64,000 bases of DNA from Alphaproteobacteria bacterium (GTDB lineage Bacteria; Pseudomonadota; Alphaproteobacteria; Caulobacterales; Hyphomonadaceae), in contig JAHJSB010000003.1 in NCBI GenBank assembly GCA_018830285.1, forward strand, positions 37,439 through 101,438, given 5' to 3'. Positions 26,772 to 35,871 of this stretch are shown here, piece after piece. Numbering within the stretch: the first letter of the stretch is position 1; the number at the start of each line of letters is the position of its first letter. A model generated the notes under the pieces. It saw only the letters and a list, made by a program, of their open reading frames with translations, was not told the origin of the DNA and did no database searches. A program made the translations under genes and the position numbers.

Positions 26772-28679
26772 ATGCTCACCATATCGAACCTCGACTACCG
26801 CATTGAAGCGCGCCTTCTGTTTGAAGGCGCGGGCGCCCAGATTGCATCCGGCTGGAAGGTCGGCCTCGTCGGACGCAACGGAACGGGCAAGTCCACGCTG
26901 CTCAAACTGATCCGCGAGGAAATCACGCACCCGACTAATGACGGCTCAATTCGCCTCAACCAGGGTGCCCGTCTCGGCTGGGTTGCGCAGGAAGTCGCGC
27001 CAACGGATGAAACCATTCTGGAAGTCGTGCTCGCCGCTGATACCGAGCGTCACGCCCTGATGCAGGAAGCCGAAACCGCTGAAGACCCGATGCGGATTGC
27101 CGACATCCACACACGCCTTGTCGATATCGACGCCTGGTCGGCAGACTCGCGCGCGGCTGAGGTCCTGATGGGCCTTGGCTTCGTCCAGAGTGACCTTGAT
27201 CGCCCAACCCGGGAATTCTCCGGCGGTTGGCGCATGCGTGCCGCCATCGCCGGCGTCCTGTTCTCCCAGCCAGACCTGCTCCTGCTCGACGAACCGACCA
27301 ACTATCTCGACCTCGAAGGTGCCGCCTGGCTCGAAGGCTATATCAAGAAATATCCGCACACCGTGCTCATCGTCTCGCACGACCGGGAAATGCTGAATCG
27401 CTGCGTCACGCATACGATGGCGCTTGAGCACCAGAAACTCACCATTGTGCCCGGTGGCTATGACGCCTGGCTCAGGCTCCGCGCCGCGAAATATGCCCAG
27501 CTGGAAAGCCAGCGCGCCAAGCAGGAAGTCGACAAGGCCCACCTCCAGGCCTTCGTGGACCGATTCCGCGCTAAGGCGTCCAAGGCCCGGCAGGCCCAGT
27601 CGCGCGTCAAGATGCTCGAAAAGATGCAGGACATCTCGATCCCGATGGCGGAGCGGACGACCCCGTTCAACTTCCCTGCCCCTGCTGACAAGATGGCGCC
27701 ACCCTTGCTCGAACTGCGCGGCGCCGAACTCGGCTATGGTGAAGACGCCAGCATCCTGCGCAATGTCACCTTGCGCCTCGATCCTGATGACCGGATCGCC
27801 ATCGTTGGCACCAACGGCCAGGGCAAGACGACTCTGGTAAAATCCATTGCCGAGCGCCTGCCGCTCATGATGGGTGACCGTGTCACCCACAGCAAGGTCC
27901 GCATCGGCTACTTCTCCCAGGACCAGCTCGACGAGCTGACGCCCGGCGAAACCGTGCTGGATCACGTGCGCCACGCCATGCCCAGGGAAACGCCAATCTC
28001 CAAGCAGCGCTCAACGGCATCCATGATGGGTTTCAGCCATGAAAAGGTGGATACCAAGGTTGAAAAGCTCTCCGGTGGCGAAAAGGTCCGCCTGCTCCTG
28101 GGCCTCATGGCCATGGACAAGCCTCATATCCTGATCCTCGACGAACCGACCTCCCACCTCGATATCGACAGCAGGGAGGCGCTTATCTACGCACTGAACG
28201 ACTTCAAGGGCGCCGTCCTGCTGATCACGCACGACATCTTCCTTGCCGAGGGCACTGCCGACCAGCTCTGGTTGGTCAAGGACGGCAAGGCCGAAGTCTA
28301 TGACGGCGACCTGCAGGATTACCGCGCCCTGGTGCTTCAGGCCGACCGCAACAAGTCCGACAGCAAAACCAAATCCGGAAAATCGACTTCGGCCGAAACA
28401 GCCCCCAGGGTTAACAAGGCAGACCAGCGCCAGCGCTCGTCCGAAAGCCGCAAGGCTGCCGCAGGCCTCAAGCGCAAGGCCGACGACGCCGAGAAGCGAT
28501 TGAACACAATCAATGCCCGGATCACGGCGATTGATACTGACCTGTCAAAGCCCGGTCATGCCTCGGAACAGCTCCAGGACCTGCTGCGCCAGCGCGCCGA
28601 TCTCGTCGCGGAAGCCGAAGCCACGGAGCTGTCCTGGCTACAGGCGGTCGAAGACTATGAAACGGCTCTCAACGCCTGA
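26772..28679 (+). CDS. ABC-F family ATPase (YheS/Uup-like ribosome-associated factor)
   Basis: The protein has 635 residues with no membrane segment. Two ATPase domains each carry Walker A (GRNGTGKST; GTNGQGKTT), a signature (FSGGWRMR; LSGGEKVRL) and Walker B (LLLLDEPTNYLDLE; ILILDEPTSHLDID). The interdomain linker has AQSRVKMLEKM, as in YheS. The C-terminal 100 residues are a charged coiled coil. ABC-F proteins act at the ribosome E site to relieve stalls. I place the start at the ATG before LTISNLDY; it has no clear Shine-Dalgarno, and the leader upstream holds a hairpin. Confidence 0.9.
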   Translation: MLTISNLDYRIEARLLFEGAGAQIASGWKVGLVGRNGTGKSTLLKLIREEITHPTNDGSIRLNQGARLGWVAQEVAPTDETILEVVLAADTERHALMQEAETAEDPMRIADIHTRLVDIDAWSADSRAAEVLMGLGFVQSDLDRPTREFSGGWRMRAAIAGVLFSQPDLLLLDEPTNYLDLEGAAWLEGYIKKYPHTVLIVSHDREMLNRCVTHTMALEHQKLTIVPGGYDAWLRLRAAKYAQLESQRAKQEVDKAHLQAFVDRFRAKASKARQAQSRVKMLEKMQDISIPMAERTTPFNFPAPADKMAPPLLELRGAELGYGEDASILRNVTLRLDPDDRIAIVGTNGQGKTTLVKSIAERLPLMMGDRVTHSKVRIGYFSQDQLDELTPGETVLDHVRHAMPRETPISKQRSTASMMGFSHEKVDTKVEKLSGGEKVRLLLGLMAMDKPHILILDEPTSHLDIDSREALIYALNDFKGAVLLITHDIFLAEGTADQLWLVKDGKAEVYDGDLQDYRALVLQADRNKSDSKTKSGKSTSAETAPRVNKADQRQRSSESRKAAAGLKRKADDAEKRLNTINARITAIDTDLSKPGHASEQLQDLLRQRADLVAEAEATELSWLQAVEDYETALNA

Positions 28680-28761
28680 GAACTGCGCCCTCCGCCCAAC
28701 TGCGCATATAATCTGTGCTATTAACCATCATTGGTCAGTTTTTCCGCCACGGCACCCGATT

Positions 28762-28791
28762 TTGCAGGCGCTGTCACAATAGTACTACTAT
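28762..28791 (+). promoter_or_regulatory. Candidate promoter and operator of the Pfa operon
   Basis: ATAGTA-C-TACTAT (28779-28791) is a perfect inverted repeat in the AT-rich gap between the ABC-F gene and pfaD. It overlaps a possible -10 TACTAT (28786-28791) spaced 18 bases from TTGCAG (28762-28767). The arrangement suits a repressor site; the regulator is not known. Confidence 0.35.
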
Positions 28792-28901
28792 ACAAACCGG
28801 GCTAAATTGCGCAGTTAGAAATTGAAAAAAAAACCGCACAGAATATGCAGGTTGGCAGTTTAGATTGTCCGGGCATGCGTACATGCTCGCAGAGGATTAG
28901 A

Positions 28902-30455
28902 ATGGGTGTTTCAGAGAATCTGAAAAGAGCCATAGCCTTCCCGCGGGAACCGGTGGTGCTCGCGTGGACGCCGTCGGGGGGTCTCGATATTCTTGAATTG
29001 GAAGAGCGAGCCAACGCGTCCTCAAACCAGGCTCACCTGCCGCCGATCTATCCCGAATGGCTCGGTGACCGGCTCTTCTCACATACCCACGGCTGTCGCT
29101 TCAATTACGTCGTCGGAGAAATGGCCCGCGGCATTGCTACCACGCGCATGGTGGTCGAGGCAGTCCGTGCAGGCTGCGTCGGGTTTTACGGCAGCGCCGG
29201 CCTCTCGCCGGATGTCATCGAAGCAGGCCTGAAGGAAATCAAGTCACAGCTGACGCCAGTCCAGACAGCCTGGGGCGCCAACCTTATTCATTCTCCCCAA
29301 CAGCCTGGATACGAAGCGCGCGTCGTCGATCTCTTTCTCGCTCGGGGCGTGAAGCGCGTGTCAGCCTCCGCCTTCATGAAACTTTCAGTTGAGCTGGTGC
29401 GCTATACCGCCGTCGGCCTGTCCCGAGCCCCGAACGGAAGCATCCGCCGCGACAATCATGTCTTCGCCAAGGTCTCCCGCGCCGAAGTGGCCGAGCCCTT
29501 CATGTCGCCCGCCCCAGCCAAACTGCTGGCCGAGCTTGTCGCACGCGGTGCAATCACCGCCGAACAGGCCGATCTTGCAAGCCAGGTCCCCGTCGCCGCT
29601 GAAATCACGGCAGAATCCGATTCCGGCGGGCATACTGACAATCGCCCCGCCAGCGTTCTTTTCCCGTCGCTCGTGCTTGCCCGTGATCGCGTCGCCACCC
29701 GCACGGGCGTTGACGCCAACACGATCCGCATCGGTCTCGCCGGTGGCATCTCGACGCCAATGGCCGTGGCAGCCGCCTTCCAGATGGGCGCTGCCTACGT
29801 CCTTACAGGGTCCGTTAATCAGTCCGCCGTAGAATCCGGCCTGTCGGAAGCAGGACGCCGCCTGCTCGCCAAAGCCGGGCCTGCCGATGTGACCATGGCA
29901 CCCGCCGCTGACATGTTCGAGCAGGGCGTCGAAGTTCAGGTGCTGAAGCGCGGCACCCTGTTCGCCATGCGGGGTAAGCGTCTCCACGCCATTTACAGGA
30001 CGGGCGCGAGCTATGAGACCCTTTCCCAGAAAGATCGCGACTGGCTCGACGACGTGCTCGGCGAGCCGTTTGATGCGGTCTGGCAGAAAACCTATGCCTT
30101 CATTTCACAGGCCAATCCGGCAGAAGCCAAACGCGCCGAGACCGACGGCAACAAGCGCCTCGCCCTCGTCGCCCGGCGCTATCTTTTCATGGGCGCGCAA
30201 TGGGCCCGCGAAGGTACACCCGGCCGCGAAATGGATTACCAGATCTGGTGCGGCCCTGCGATGGGCGTGTTCAATGAATGGGTTGCGGGCAGCTTTCTCG
30301 AACCGACCGAGAACCGCACCGTCAGGCAAATCGCCTGGAACCTGCTCGAGGGCGCTGCACAAGTTACTCGTGCCGGACAGCTGCGTGCGCTTGGCCTGCC
30401 AGTTGCACCTACAGATTACACCTACATGCCCCGTCAGTTCGCTGACGCTGAGTGA
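28902..30455 (+). CDS. pfaD: PfaD-type trans-acting enoyl reductase of a polyunsaturated/secondary lipid synthase
   Basis: The protein has 517 residues. I chose the ATG at 28902 because AGAGGA lies six to ten bases before it; an in-frame ATG at 28845 lacks one. It is an FMN-dependent TIM-barrel enoyl-ACP reductase of the nitronate-monooxygenase fold. Conserved Pfa-type segments include GRHPPIY-like AHLPPIYPEWLG at the N-terminus, GFYGSAGLSPDVIEAGL, GANLIHSPQQPG, TAESDSGGHTDNRP and GGISTPMAVAAAFQMGA. It reduces the enoyl intermediates of the PfaA/PfaC synthase. It is the first gene of the operon, with its stop eight bases before the pfaA ATG. In Shewanella-type clusters pfaD comes last; first position matches myxobacterial clusters. 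Confidence 0.93.
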   Translation: MGVSENLKRAIAFPREPVVLAWTPSGGLDILELEERANASSNQAHLPPIYPEWLGDRLFSHTHGCRFNYVVGEMARGIATTRMVVEAVRAGCVGFYGSAGLSPDVIEAGLKEIKSQLTPVQTAWGANLIHSPQQPGYEARVVDLFLARGVKRVSASAFMKLSVELVRYTAVGLSRAPNGSIRRDNHVFAKVSRAEVAEPFMSPAPAKLLAELVARGAITAEQADLASQVPVAAEITAESDSGGHTDNRPASVLFPSLVLARDRVATRTGVDANTIRIGLAGGISTPMAVAAAFQMGAAYVLTGSVNQSAVESGLSEAGRRLLAKAGPADVTMAPAADMFEQGVEVQVLKRGTLFAMRGKRLHAIYRTGASYETLSQKDRDWLDDVLGEPFDAVWQKTYAFISQANPAEAKRAETDGNKRLALVARRYLFMGAQWAREGTPGREMDYQIWCGPAMGVFNEWVAGSFLEPTENRTVRQIAWNLLEGAAQVTRAGQLRALGLPVAPTDYTYMPRQFADAE

Positions 30456-30463
30456 GACAAAAA

Positions 30464-33400
30464 ATGGTAAATGAAACCCGCACTCAGGCTGAGCCCATCG
30501 CCGTCATCGGAGTCGGATCGATCTTTCCGGGCCGGGGTGGCAACACCGGCTATTGGCGCGACATCTTCCAGGGCCGCGACACGCTGACCGAAACACCGGC
30601 CTCGCATTGGCTGCTCGACGACTATTATGACGCCAATCCGCTGACGCCAGACCGTACCTATGGCCGCCGGGGTGGCTTCATTTCGCCCGTGCCGTTCGAC
30701 CCGCTCGCCTTCGGCATCCCGCCCAATGCCCTCCAGCAGACCGACAGCGCCCAGCTGCTGGCCCTCATCGCCGCCAAGCACGCGCTCGACGACATTGAAA
30801 GCACGAGCGGAGTCGAAATCGACCGCACCCGCACCAGCGTCATGCTTGGCGTTGCATCCGCCACGGAACTCACCGCCCATATGGCCGGCCGCCTCCAGCG
30901 CCCCGTGTGGGTCAATGCCCTGCGCCAGTCCGGCCTCGGCGAGACCGACGTTCAAGCCATCGTCAAGCGGATGGAGGATCATTACATCGAATGGAAGGAA
31001 AGCACCTTCCCGGGCCTCCTCGGCAATGTCGTCGCCGGGCGCATCGCCAACCGGCTCGATCTCGGCGGCAGCAACTTCGTCACCGATGCCGCTTGCGCCT
31101 CCAGCCTCTCGGCGCTCCAGATTGCTTTGCACGAATTGCGGGCAGGCGATTCCGACACGGTCCTCGCGGGCGGTGTCGACGCGCTCAACGATATCCTCAT
31201 GTACATGTGCTTCTCGAAGACGCCGGCTTTGTCGCCAACGGGCGATTGCCGGCCCTTCTCAATGGACGCCGACGGCACCATGCTCGGTGAAGGCGTCGGC
31301 ATCCTCGCTTTGCGCCGCCTGTCGGATGCAGAACGCGACGGCAACCGTATCCACGCCCTCATCCGCGGTATCGGCGGCGGATCGGACGGCAAGGGCACCG
31401 CGATCTACACGCCGCTACCCTCGGGCCAGGCCCGCGCCATCGAGCGCGCCTATGTCCAGGCTGGCTACGGCCCGGAAAGCGTCGATCTCGTCGAGGCGCA
31501 CGGAACAGGAACCAAGGCGGGCGACAAGGCTGAACTGGCCGGACTCCACCTCGTATTCGACGGCAAGGGCGATGGCAAACCTTGGTGCGCCGTTGGCTCG
31601 GTCAAATCCCAGATCGGTCACGCCAAGGCCGCTGCCGGCGCTGCCAGCCTGATTAAGGCTGTCCATGCCCTCAGCCGAAAGACCCTTCCGCCTACGATCA
31701 AGATTGGCGAACCTGCCGAAATCCTGAAGGACAGCCAGAGCTTTTACCTGAACAGCGAAGCGCGCCCCTGGATATCGCCCGAGTCCCGCCCGCGCCGCGC
31801 CTCGGTCAGCTCTTTCGGGTTTGGCGGCAGCAATTTCCACGTCGCGCTTGAGGAGTATACTGGCCCGACCGCCATCCTGCCGCCGCGTGTCTTGCCGTCC
31901 GAACTCTTCCTTTTCTCCGCCAGCACTACCGACGGTCTTGTCGAAGAGATCGAAGGCCTGATCCATACGGAGACAGATGAGAACGGTTTCGCCGCCCTCG
32001 CGGGCAATACACATGCACACTTCGAAGCCGACGCCCGCGTCCGCGTCGCCATCACGGCTGACGACAAGAAGGATCTCGCCGCCAAGGCCTCGCGCCTGAT
32101 CGGCCAGATCGAGACCGGCACCTTCGGCACCGCGCCGCTCGGGGCAGGCATTCACGCCTCCACAACGCCACCGGAAACCGGCAAGGTCGCCTTCCTCTTC
32201 TCAGGCCAGGGCAGCCAATATGTTGGCATGGGCGCCGACCTCGCCATGGCCTTCCCGGCAGCGCGCGCCGTGTGGGACATGGCCGCCAGTCACAAGACGA
32301 CCGGCCCGATGAAGCTCCACCGCCTCGCCTTCCCGCCGGCCGCCTTTGACCAGGTCGAATTCGGCGAGCAGACCCAGCGTCTCACCGAGATGCAGAACGC
32401 CCAACCGGCCATTGCCGCCGTCGCGCTCGCCCAGCTCGCTTTGCTGGACCGCCTCGGCATCGATGCCGACATGGCCGGCGGTCACAGCTTCGGCGAAATG
32501 ATGGCCCTTCACCTGGCCCGCAGCTTTGACATGGACGGTGCCCTCAGCGTCGCCGCCGCCCGCGGACGCCTGATGGCCGAAGCCGCAAAGTCCACGCCCG
32601 GCGCGATGATGGCCGTCCAGACCGACTCAGAAACCATTGCCCCCATCGTTGCCAAAGTGCCGAATGTCGTCCTCGCCAATGACAATGGCCCGAGCCAGGT
32701 TGTCCTCTCCGGACCGGTCGACGCCATCAAGGCCGCCGAAGCCCTGTGCATCGAAAAGGGCCTGAAGGCCCGCCGCCTGTCGGTTGCGACCGCGTTCCAT
32801 TCATCCATCGTCCACGCCGCCGTCGATCCGTTTGCGGCCGAACTCGCCGCCCTGCGCCCGCGCAAACCGAAATTGCCTGTCTACGCCAACGCGACCGCAT
32901 CGCCCTATTCGGTGAAAGTCGCCGACCTGCCCGCCGTCATCGCCGGGCAGATCGCCACCTCGGTCCGGTTCCGCGAGCAGGTCGAAGCCATGTACGCTGC
33001 GGGCGCACGCCTGTTCGTCGAAGTCGGCCCCGGCTCGATCGTCACCGGGCTCGTCAAGGACGTGCTCGGCGACCGCCCCTTCCGTGCAGTATCGCTCGAC
33101 AACAAGCGCGCCAACGGCCTGACGCAATTCCTATCAGCTGTTGGCGAACTCAGCGTCGCCGGCCAGTCGCTCGACCTCGCCGCCCTCTTCGCCGACACAC
33201 CGCCGCCGGTCCCGGCTGCACCGCCGTCAAAGCACGCGGTCTACATTTCCGGCGCCAATTACGACAAGCCCTACCCGCCGAAGAATGGTGCGGCCGGACG
33301 CGCCCTGCCGAATGCCGCTCCGACAATGACACTCCAACCCGCTGCGGCGGCCCCCGTCACGCCTCCCCCAACGGCCGCACCCGCGCCCACCCCTTCACCA

Positions 33401-34417
33401 GCCTCTACCGCTCCGACTCCCAGCAGGAACACCGCAATGCCCGACACGCCCCAAACCTATTCCGCACCCATGCCGGCCTCTTCGTCCGCGGAGCGTATCT
33501 GGAGCGAAGTGTCCCAGCTTCATTCCCAATACCTCGCGACAACCGCTGCCAGCCACACCGCCTTCCTCAATGCGGCCGCCTCCCTGCTCGGCGGTCAGCC
33601 ATTGACGCCTTCGACGCCCGCGCCCGTCCAGCGCCTCGCCGCACCGGTTACCGCGCCGCAACCTCAGCCGGCACCGCAGGCAGCCGCCGCCCCGGCTCCC
33701 ATAGCCGCTCCGGCGCCCGCACCAGCACCATACACGAATGGCGCCGCCGTTGCGCAACCCGCGCCCCCGGCTGCGCCTGCCCCCGTGGCCGCAGCGCCCA
33801 CCCCACCAGCACCCGTTGCAACGCAGGCTCCGACCATCTCCGCCAGCGAAGACCCGGTCGCACTCGTCCAGGCCATCGTGTCGGACAAGACCGGCTATCC
33901 GGTCGACATGCTCGACCCGAATATGGACCTCGAAGGCGAACTCGGCGTCGACTCGATCAAGCAGGTCGAGATCCTCTCCACCTTGCGCGAACGCCTGCCG
34001 CACCTGCCGGAAATCGACCCGGAACAACTCGTCGAGCTGCGCACGATCAATGCGATCGCAGCGATGATCGGCGGATCCGCCCCTGCGCCAGCCGCGCCTG
34101 TGCCTGTTGCCGCAGCGCCGGCTCCCGTCGCGGCACCGACCGCCGTGTCAGCCCCCGCGCCCGCACCTGCTGCAAACGGCAATGGCAACGGCATCACGCC
34201 TGACGTCATCCGCGCCCTCGTCGCCGACAAGACCGGCTACCCCTCCTCGATGCTCGAAGACGACATGGACCTCGAAGGCGAACTCGGCGTCGACTCGATC
34301 AAGCAGGTGGAAATCCTGTCCGCGCTCCGCGACCAGCACCCCTCGCTGCCGGAAGTCGATCCCGAGGCCATCGCCGAACTCCGCACGATCCGGAAGATCG
34401 CCGATTTTTTCAGCTAG
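30464..34417 (+). CDS. pfaA: PfaA-like polyketide/PUFA synthase: KS-AT-ACP-ACP
   Basis: The protein has 1317 residues. The ketosynthase spans about 8-455 with the Cys211-His346-His386 triad (DAACASS, EAHGTGT, IGHAKAAAG). The malonyl acyltransferase spans about 575-870 with Ser675 in GHSFGE. A long Pro/Ala-rich linker follows, then two acyl-carrier domains whose phosphopantetheine serines are Ser1164 and Ser1278 (both in LGVDSIKQVEI, the Pfa hallmark). Known PfaA proteins have more ACPs and continue into KR and often DH. Here the frame stops right after ACP2 at TAG, and the KR lies in the -1 frame. A TTTTTTC slippery run precedes the stop, so some product may be a fused protein of about 1802 residues. 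The start could also be GTG at 30452. Confidence 0.92.
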   Translation: MVNETRTQAEPIAVIGVGSIFPGRGGNTGYWRDIFQGRDTLTETPASHWLLDDYYDANPLTPDRTYGRRGGFISPVPFDPLAFGIPPNALQQTDSAQLLALIAAKHALDDIESTSGVEIDRTRTSVMLGVASATELTAHMAGRLQRPVWVNALRQSGLGETDVQAIVKRMEDHYIEWKESTFPGLLGNVVAGRIANRLDLGGSNFVTDAACASSLSALQIALHELRAGDSDTVLAGGVDALNDILMYMCFSKTPALSPTGDCRPFSMDADGTMLGEGVGILALRRLSDAERDGNRIHALIRGIGGGSDGKGTAIYTPLPSGQARAIERAYVQAGYGPESVDLVEAHGTGTKAGDKAELAGLHLVFDGKGDGKPWCAVGSVKSQIGHAKAAAGAASLIKAVHALSRKTLPPTIKIGEPAEILKDSQSFYLNSEARPWISPESRPRRASVSSFGFGGSNFHVALEEYTGPTAILPPRVLPSELFLFSASTTDGLVEEIEGLIHTETDENGFAALAGNTHAHFEADARVRVAITADDKKDLAAKASRLIGQIETGTFGTAPLGAGIHASTTPPETGKVAFLFSGQGSQYVGMGADLAMAFPAARAVWDMAASHKTTGPMKLHRLAFPPAAFDQVEFGEQTQRLTEMQNAQPAIAAVALAQLALLDRLGIDADMAGGHSFGEMMALHLARSFDMDGALSVAAARGRLMAEAAKSTPGAMMAVQTDSETIAPIVAKVPNVVLANDNGPSQVVLSGPVDAIKAAEALCIEKGLKARRLSVATAFHSSIVHAAVDPFAAELAALRPRKPKLPVYANATASPYSVKVADLPAVIAGQIATSVRFREQVEAMYAAGARLFVEVGPGSIVTGLVKDVLGDRPFRAVSLDNKRANGLTQFLSAVGELSVAGQSLDLAALFADTPPPVPAAPPSKHAVYISGANYDKPYPPKNGAAGRALPNAAPTMTLQPAAAAPVTPPPTAAPAPTPSPASTAPTPSRNTAMPDTPQTYSAPMPASSSAERIWSEVSQLHSQYLATTAASHTAFLNAAASLLGGQPLTPSTPAPVQRLAAPVTAPQPQPAPQAAAAPAPIAAPAPAPAPYTNGAAVAQPAPPAAPAPVAAAPTPPAPVATQAPTISASEDPVALVQAIVSDKTGYPVDMLDPNMDLEGELGVDSIKQVEILSTLRERLPHLPEIDPEQLVELRTINAIAAMIGGSAPAPAAPVPVAAAPAPVAAPTAVSAPAPAPAANGNGNGITPDVIRALVADKTGYPSSMLEDDMDLEGELGVDSIKQVEILSALRDQHPSLPEVDPEAIAELRTIRKIADFFS
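33923..34308 (+). repeat. Tandem ACP domains with a 44-base identical core
   Basis: Bases 33923-33966 and 34265-34308 are identical over 44 bases around the phosphopantetheine site, offset 342 bases (114 codons). Synonymous positions are also conserved, which points to recent duplication or gene conversion. Confidence 0.85.
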
Positions 34418-34453
34418 GGGCCGGTGAGGACACGTCCTCAGCTCATCGTCCCC
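34405..34453 (+). other. Candidate programmed -1 frameshift site joining pfaA to the KR
   Basis: T-TTT-TTC at 34405-34411 has the X-XXY-YYZ phase in the pfaA frame, immediately before AGC TAG. Downstream, GGGG (34417-34420) can pair with CCCC (34450-34453) five bases after the heptamer, enclosing TGAGGA-CACG-TCCTCA (34425-34440). The -1 frame has no stop between the heptamer and the KR ATG. A one-base sequencing or real deletion in the T-run would give the same picture. Confidence 0.45.
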
Positions 34454-34458
34454 CGTCC

Positions 34459-35871
34459 ATGGTTCAGCCCGTCGCCGCCTATGGCAGCGACGTCCGCCCG
34501 GTCAGCTTCGGCGCGCCGGTCACGCTGCCGCCGTGGACCGGGCAGGTTGGCGTGGGCCGGGTTGAAGTCACCCAGGCCGAACCGCAAACAGCACAGGCCA
34601 TCGTCTCGACACTGACGGCCCATGGCGTCGACGCCGTTGCCGTCACCGCGCCGTCCGGCACCGCGCAGGCAGTGATCCTCACCGAAGGCCTGTCTGCCGC
34701 CGATCCCGCGGCACGCCACTGGGCCGCTCTCGCACACGCCCGCACCGCGCGCACACCCGGCGCGCGCATCCTCCTGCTCCAGTCCACCGCGCCGCAGGCC
34801 CATGCGGCCATCTCCGGCCTGCCCGGCCTGTCGCGCACGCTGCAAAAGGAATGGCCCGACACGAGCGTCGCAACATGGTCGTTCGCTGCGCCCGACGCAC
34901 CGACCCGCGCGCACCACATCCTTACCGCCCTCGGCACCACGCTGGGCGACGCCATCATCACCGCCGACGGGCACGCGTCTCAAACGCATGTCGGAGCATC
35001 GCTCGCACCACCCGTCACAAACGCCGCCACGGCCCCGGCGATCTGGCTCGTCACCGGCGGCGCGCGCGGCGTCACCGCCACCTGCGCCATCGAACTCGCC
35101 CGCCGCACCGGCGGCACATTCCTTCTCGCCGGTCGCTCCGCCCTCTCCCGGTGGCCACAAGGCATTGCCCGCACCGCAGACCTCAAGACCCTGCGCGCGT
35201 CCCTTGCCCACAACGCCGTCGCCAGCGGCCAGAAGGTCAAACCCGCCGACATAGACCGCGCCGCGCGCGCTGCTCTCGCCGGACAGGAAATCGAGGCCAC
35301 CCTGTCCGCGCTCGCCGCCGCCGGCGCCGCCGCGCACTATGTCCAGCTCGACCTCTCCGACACGGCCGCACTCGCTCCGGCGATCGATTCCATCCAGGGT
35401 CAACATGGCGCCATTACCGGCCTCGTCCATGGCGCCGGCGTCCTCGCCGACAAGCTGGCGATGGAGAAGACCGAAGCCGAAGTCCGAAAAGTGTTCGGCC
35501 CCAAGGTTGACGGCCTGCTCGCCCTGCTCGGCGCGATCAATATCAGCCAGCTCACCCATATCGGCCTCTTCTCCTCGGCCTCGGCCCTGTTCGGCAATAC
35601 AGGGCAGGCCGATTATGCGATGGCCAATGAATGCCTGAACCAGCTTGCGCGGCAGCTCTCCGCCGAACTCCCCCACGCCCGGGTCAAATCCTACAATTGG
35701 GGTCCATGGGACGGCGGCATGGTCGATGCCGGTCTCGCCGCACACTTCGCCCAGCAGGGCATCGCCCTCATAGATCAGGCAGACGGCGCCCGCATCTTCG
35801 CCGACCAGCTCCTTGATGGTGACCGCGCCATTGTCGAACTCCTCGTCGGGGATGAGTGGAGCGGCGAATGA
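34459..35871 (+). CDS. Pfa-type ketoreductase, separate gene or -1 frameshift extension of PfaA
   Basis: From the first ATG the protein has 470 residues. Residues 1-190 are the structural subdomain of a polyketide KR, and 195-460 the catalytic Rossmann part. NADPH motif VTGGARGVTA, Ser373 and Tyr386 spaced 13 apart (FSSASALFGNTGQADYAMAN), Asn390 and the Pfa-typical GPWDGGMV are all present, so it should be active. It reduces 3-oxoacyl-ACP on the PfaA ACPs. The ATG has no Shine-Dalgarno before it, and the frame is open upstream to the pfaA slippery run, which favours synthesis as a PfaA fusion. It has no DH domain after the KR. It overlaps pfaC by ATGA. Confidence 0.85.
   Translation: MVQPVAAYGSDVRPVSFGAPVTLPPWTGQVGVGRVEVTQAEPQTAQAIVSTLTAHGVDAVAVTAPSGTAQAVILTEGLSAADPAARHWAALAHARTARTPGARILLLQSTAPQAHAAISGLPGLSRTLQKEWPDTSVATWSFAAPDAPTRAHHILTALGTTLGDAIITADGHASQTHVGASLAPPVTNAATAPAIWLVTGGARGVTATCAIELARRTGGTFLLAGRSALSRWPQGIARTADLKTLRASLAHNAVASGQKVKPADIDRAARAALAGQEIEATLSALAAAGAAAHYVQLDLSDTAALAPAIDSIQGQHGAITGLVHGAGVLADKLAMEKTEAEVRKVFGPKVDGLLALLGAINISQLTHIGLFSSASALFGNTGQADYAMANECLNQLARQLSAELPHARVKSYNWGPWDGGMVDAGLAAHFAQQGIALIDQADGARIFADQLLDGDRAIVELLVGDEWSGE

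Noticed and set aside
28845..28901. Upstream ATG of pfaD at 28845
   Set aside because: It adds 19 unconserved residues and lacks a ribosome site, whereas the ATG at 28902 has AGAGGA at good spacing.
32746..34203. Alternative plus-strand frame inside pfaA
   Set aside because: Arg/Pro-rich translation typical of a shifted frame in GC-rich DNA; the true frame has AT and ACP motifs.
34438..35745. Minus-strand frame opposite the ketoreductase
   Set aside because: Gly/Glu-rich shadow frame with no motif; the plus strand has an intact ketoreductase with all catalytic residues.
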